DNA from: Phocaeicola barnesiae DSM 18169 = JCM 13652
GTDB lineage: Bacteria > Bacteroidota > Bacteroidia > Bacteroidales > Bacteroidaceae
Length of the DNA stretch: 64,000 nucleotides
Assembly (NCBI RefSeq): GCF_000374585.1
Contig: NZ_KB894643.1
Span: forward strand, 398,773 to 462,772
Direction: 5' to 3'
This document shows positions 61,424 to 64,000 of the stretch, in pieces. The notes below the pieces were generated by a model. The model was given only the letters and a program-made list of their open reading frames with translations. It did not search any database and was not told the origin of the DNA. A program made the translations under genes and the position numbers. Position 1 is the stretch's first letter, and each line of letters starts with the position of its first letter.

Positions 61424-63415
61424 TCAATACTTGCGAACGATTCGATAAGAACCTTCAGCCGGCAATTCCGCAAACGGAATCTGATACCGCATACATTCCG
61501 CTTTCAGAGACTTTCGGTAAGAAGGGTTCAACGAACCATCGAATACAACCTGACGGATTTCAAACACCCGTGAAAGTCCCTCGACATTTCCACGGAACCC
61601 CCTGCAAATATAGGCATAATCGACAGCCAGCTTCTCAGCAGCCTGCTTCTTCCTCCAGGTGCTGTCCTTCAATACAGCCACCTTCAAAGCATCTAACCTG
61701 TAAAAACCATTCGCAGAAGACAAGACCTCCGCTTCGAATCGTTTCCGATGATAGACTTCGGAACGATACAGGTAGAAACTGTCGGAGAAAGGTCGGCCAT
61801 AACGCCAGATACCTATCACCAGAAAGACATTAACTATCCCGAGACAAGTCATCAGCCGCAGTGCCGAACGACGATGCAGGTACGCATAGACTGCCCCCAG
61901 CAACAGAAACAGCAACAAGGCCTGAAAAGCAGAAAGATGAATAGCTGTCAGTTGGGAACCGTCCAAGGAACTGACAGACTCCATTATGACATTCAGCAAT
62001 ACAGTTGTCTGTGTCAATAACCAGATGACACCCGCCCCGACGACTGGAAGATTTCCTAAAAGGAAAGCCCCCAGTGTGGCACACAAGATGCAGCAGGCCA
62101 ACGGGCTCACAACCAGATTGGCTAAAAGGAAATAAGTGGGGAAAGCACCGAAATAATACAGAATAAGCGGAAGCGTACCTAGTTGTGCGGCTAAAGATAC
62201 CGATAAGGCATTCCATACGTAAGTACCTATCCGGTTACGAGGACTCCACCAGGAAGAAATGAGCGGATACAACAGCAGAATACTGTATACGGCCACAAAG
62301 GATAACTGGAAGCTGATATCGAACAGATACATAGGCTGATAGACAAGCATCAGAAAGGCGGTCAGGGTGACGGAAAGAAAGCCCGAGAAACGCTCTTCCG
62401 AGACCCACGAAGCCAACACATAAAGCGTAAACATCGTCACGGCACGTACCACAGAAGCGCTCAGTCCGGAAAGAAAAGCGAACATCCACAGACAAACGAC
62501 CAGCAGAACAGAAGCAACATTCTTTCCATGCCTCCACCGCTTCAAGGGTGCCAACAATATCCAAAGGATACCTACTATCATCCCCACATGAAGTCCGGAA
62601 AGCGCCAGGACATGGCTGGTTCCCGCCGCACTGTAGACAGCTTTCAGTTCCTCGGTCAGTTCTCGTTTCTCGCCGACTGTCAATGCCGAAACAACTGCCA
62701 GCACATCGCCTTCCAACCCCCAGTTCCGATACTGCTCCAGCAGTCGCTCCCGCAACAACAAGGCACGTTGCTTCCACGTCAGCATGAACGCAGGTTGCAA
62801 GCGCTTCCAATGCCCTTCAAAAGCCAAAGCCGTACCACTGATTCCCTGTCGAAACAGGTATTTTCCATAATCAAATCCTGTCAGATTCATATCCGAAACA
62901 GGACGGGAAACGGTTGCGTGAAAGCAGATGCGGTCACCGCACTGCAACGATGTCCCTGCAGAATCGAGAATCCAATACAACAGGATTTTCCGCCTGACAG
63001 GCAACCACCTCTTCTCCCGTATACATGTATCTTCCGAAGCCTCCAACCGATGCGTTACTGTGACTTCAGCCCGAAAAGTTTTACCCTTCAGGTAAGGTAC
63101 AGTTTGAACCACTCCTTCATAAACTTCCGCTTCCTGCGGCCATGGATAGTCAATACGGCTTTGTTGGTATAAGACGGAACAACCACCTAACAGAAAAAAG
63201 GAAAGAGTTGCCAGGTAACCGAACAGGCTCCTCCACCGGTAAACCGATGAACGGAAACAAACACAGGTCAGGACAACAGCTATTCCAAACAGCCCGAACG
63301 CCCACGGCCAAGACAAACGGTCCGACAGAAACCTGTCGAATAAAAAAATTCCGGCTGCCATCGAAAAAGCCAGCCGGAACAACGGATAAATAATATAAGA
63401 AGCGTTTTTCAGCAA
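61424..63415 (-). CDS. comEC: ComEC/Rec2 family membrane protein
   Basis: This 663-residue ComEC-type channel protein has an N-terminal DUF4131 domain (about 30-200), then the competence domain with many membrane segments (SHVLALSGLHVGMIVG, the family motif ALSGLH; LSGLSASVVRAVTM; MYLFDISFQLSF). It lacks the C-terminal metallo-beta-lactamase domain present in Bacillus, which is usual in Bacteroidetes. The frame has no ATG before residue 19: it starts at TTG (63415) 7 bases after the rpe stop, or at an ATG at 63361. DNA uptake in Bacteroides is not well shown, so the role is inferred from the family. Confidence 0.9.
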   Translation of the reverse strand: MLKNASYIIYPLFRLAFSMAAGIFLFDRFLSDRLSWPWAFGLFGIAVVLTCVCFRSSVYRWRSLFGYLATLSFFLLGGCSVLYQQSRIDYPWPQEAEVYEGVVQTVPYLKGKTFRAEVTVTHRLEASEDTCIREKRWLPVRRKILLYWILDSAGTSLQCGDRICFHATVSRPVSDMNLTGFDYGKYLFRQGISGTALAFEGHWKRLQPAFMLTWKQRALLLRERLLEQYRNWGLEGDVLAVVSALTVGEKRELTEELKAVYSAAGTSHVLALSGLHVGMIVGILWILLAPLKRWRHGKNVASVLLVVCLWMFAFLSGLSASVVRAVTMFTLYVLASWVSEERFSGFLSVTLTAFLMLVYQPMYLFDISFQLSFVAVYSILLLYPLISSWWSPRNRIGTYVWNALSVSLAAQLGTLPLILYYFGAFPTYFLLANLVVSPLACCILCATLGAFLLGNLPVVGAGVIWLLTQTTVLLNVIMESVSSLDGSQLTAIHLSAFQALLLFLLLGAVYAYLHRRSALRLMTCLGIVNVFLVIGIWRYGRPFSDSFYLYRSEVYHRKRFEAEVLSSANGFYRLDALKVAVLKDSTWRKKQAAEKLAVDYAYICRGFRGNVEGLSRVFEIRQVVFDGSLNPSYRKSLKAECMRYQIPFAELPAEGSYRIVRKY

Positions 63416-63422
63416 ACTGTTG

Positions 63423-64000
63423 TCAGATGTTTTTCAACTGGTGAACCATTTCTATCATATCAGGTGCCTTGAATACGGCATTTCCTGCTACCAGTACATC
63501 AGCACCTGCCTGCTTCAACAAGGGAGCTGTTTCCAGATTCACACCGCCATCCACTTCTATCAAAGCATGAGAATGAGTCCGTTCTATCAGTTCCCGAAGC
63601 TCAGACACTTTCTGAAGCGTATGAGGAATAAATTTCTGACCGCCGAAACCCGGATTGACCGACATCAATAAGACCAAATCCAGTTCTTCAATAATGTCTG
63701 CAAGCATACAGACCGGTGTAGCTGGATTTAACGTTACTCCCGCCTGCATTCCGGCAGCCTTAATCTGCTGAACAACCCGATGCAAATGCGTACAAGCCTC
63801 ATAATGTACATTCATCAGCATCGTCCCCAACTCCTTCACTTCCGTAATGAACTTTTCAGGCTGAACAATCATCAGATGCACATCCAACGGTTTTTTCGAT
63901 AACTTGGCCACATACTTCAAAACCGGAAAACCAAAAGAGATATTCGGTACGAACACCCCGTCCATGATATCGATATGAAGCCAATCGGCTTCACTCCGGT
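63423..64000 (-). CDS. rpe: ribulose-phosphate 3-epimerase (5' end beyond window)
   Basis: This is most of ribulose-phosphate 3-epimerase, which interconverts ribulose-5-phosphate and xylulose-5-phosphate in the pentose-phosphate pathway. The frame is open to the right edge, where it reads EADWLHIDIMDGVFVPN, a family hallmark. Also present are LDVHLMI, SVNPGFGGQKFIP and IEVDGGV. The first 25-30 residues lie beyond the window. comEC starts 7 bases after its stop, so they are co-transcribed. Confidence 0.96.
   Translation of the reverse strand, partial: RSEADWLHIDIMDGVFVPNISFGFPVLKYVAKLSKKPLDVHLMIVQPEKFITEVKELGTMLMNVHYEACTHLHRVVQQIKAAGMQAGVTLNPATPVCMLADIIEELDLVLLMSVNPGFGGQKFIPHTLQKVSELRELIERTHSHALIEVDGGVNLETAPLLKQAGADVLVAGNAVFKAPDMIEMVHQLKNI

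Overview
The window comes from a gut Bacteroidales chromosome, most likely Bacteroides or Phocaeicola. The evidence is the SusC/SusD pairs with glycoside hydrolases, the Bacteroidetes promoter signature (TAnnTTTG at -7, TTTG/TTG 19-21 bases upstream), the lpxC-fabZ gene fusion, an RprXY-type two-component pair, an HU-HIG protein, and a paralogue of elongation factor G that has lost its catalytic histidine. The species cannot be fixed from the sequence alone. No rRNA, tRNA or CRISPR array was seen.

Left edge to about 2.9 kb: the 3' end of pgk and its terminator, then accessory DNA. This holds an Rpn/PD-(D/E)XK-type protein with a repetitive Glu-Gly tail, a possible IS256-type end, a C-terminal fragment of a DUF3857/transglutaminase-like gene, and a two-step palindrome of unknown role.

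2.9-29 kb: a large minus-strand polysaccharide-utilization region that reads as four transcription units. In transcription order they are (1) susC-susD followed by an attenuator-like hairpin and a secreted protein of unknown function; (2) a SUMF1-like/beta-propeller (sialidase-like) fusion, two tandem GH29 alpha-L-fucosidases and a GH3 beta-glycosidase; (3) a second susC-susD; (4) three consecutive GH92 alpha-mannosidases. The mix of fucosidase, mannosidase and sialidase-like activities suggests a branched, host-type glycan; this is inference. No regulator and no recognisable endo-acting glycanase lies in the window. The two susC genes share an almost identical 5' end, including the leader.

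29.2-31 kb: a transposase remnant with an upstream guard hairpin, a 22-bp tandem repeat, and a YhcG/DUF1016 PD-(D/E)XK nuclease gene. Together with the left flank this makes the whole 0.5-31 kb stretch look like a variable island.

31-64 kb: core genes. An outer-membrane porin and cstA; a GHL10 family hydrolase; purM-prfA-pyrF; the lipid A cluster lpxD, lpxC-fabZ, lpxA with a pRiA4b-ORF3-like gene and miaA; mtaB-glycosyltransferase-AI-2E family transporter; a tiny lipoprotein; rpsF-rpsR-rplI; a marR gene with a palindromic operator and a 58-residue membrane protein; rprX-rprY; the EF-G paralogue; HU-HIG; a DUF2007 protein; hemW; glmM; a DUF4827 lipoprotein; a DHH phosphoesterase; comEC; and a partial rpe at the right edge. 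In several genes a clear -7 element lies downstream of the longest possible start, and the start given here is the ATG after it.
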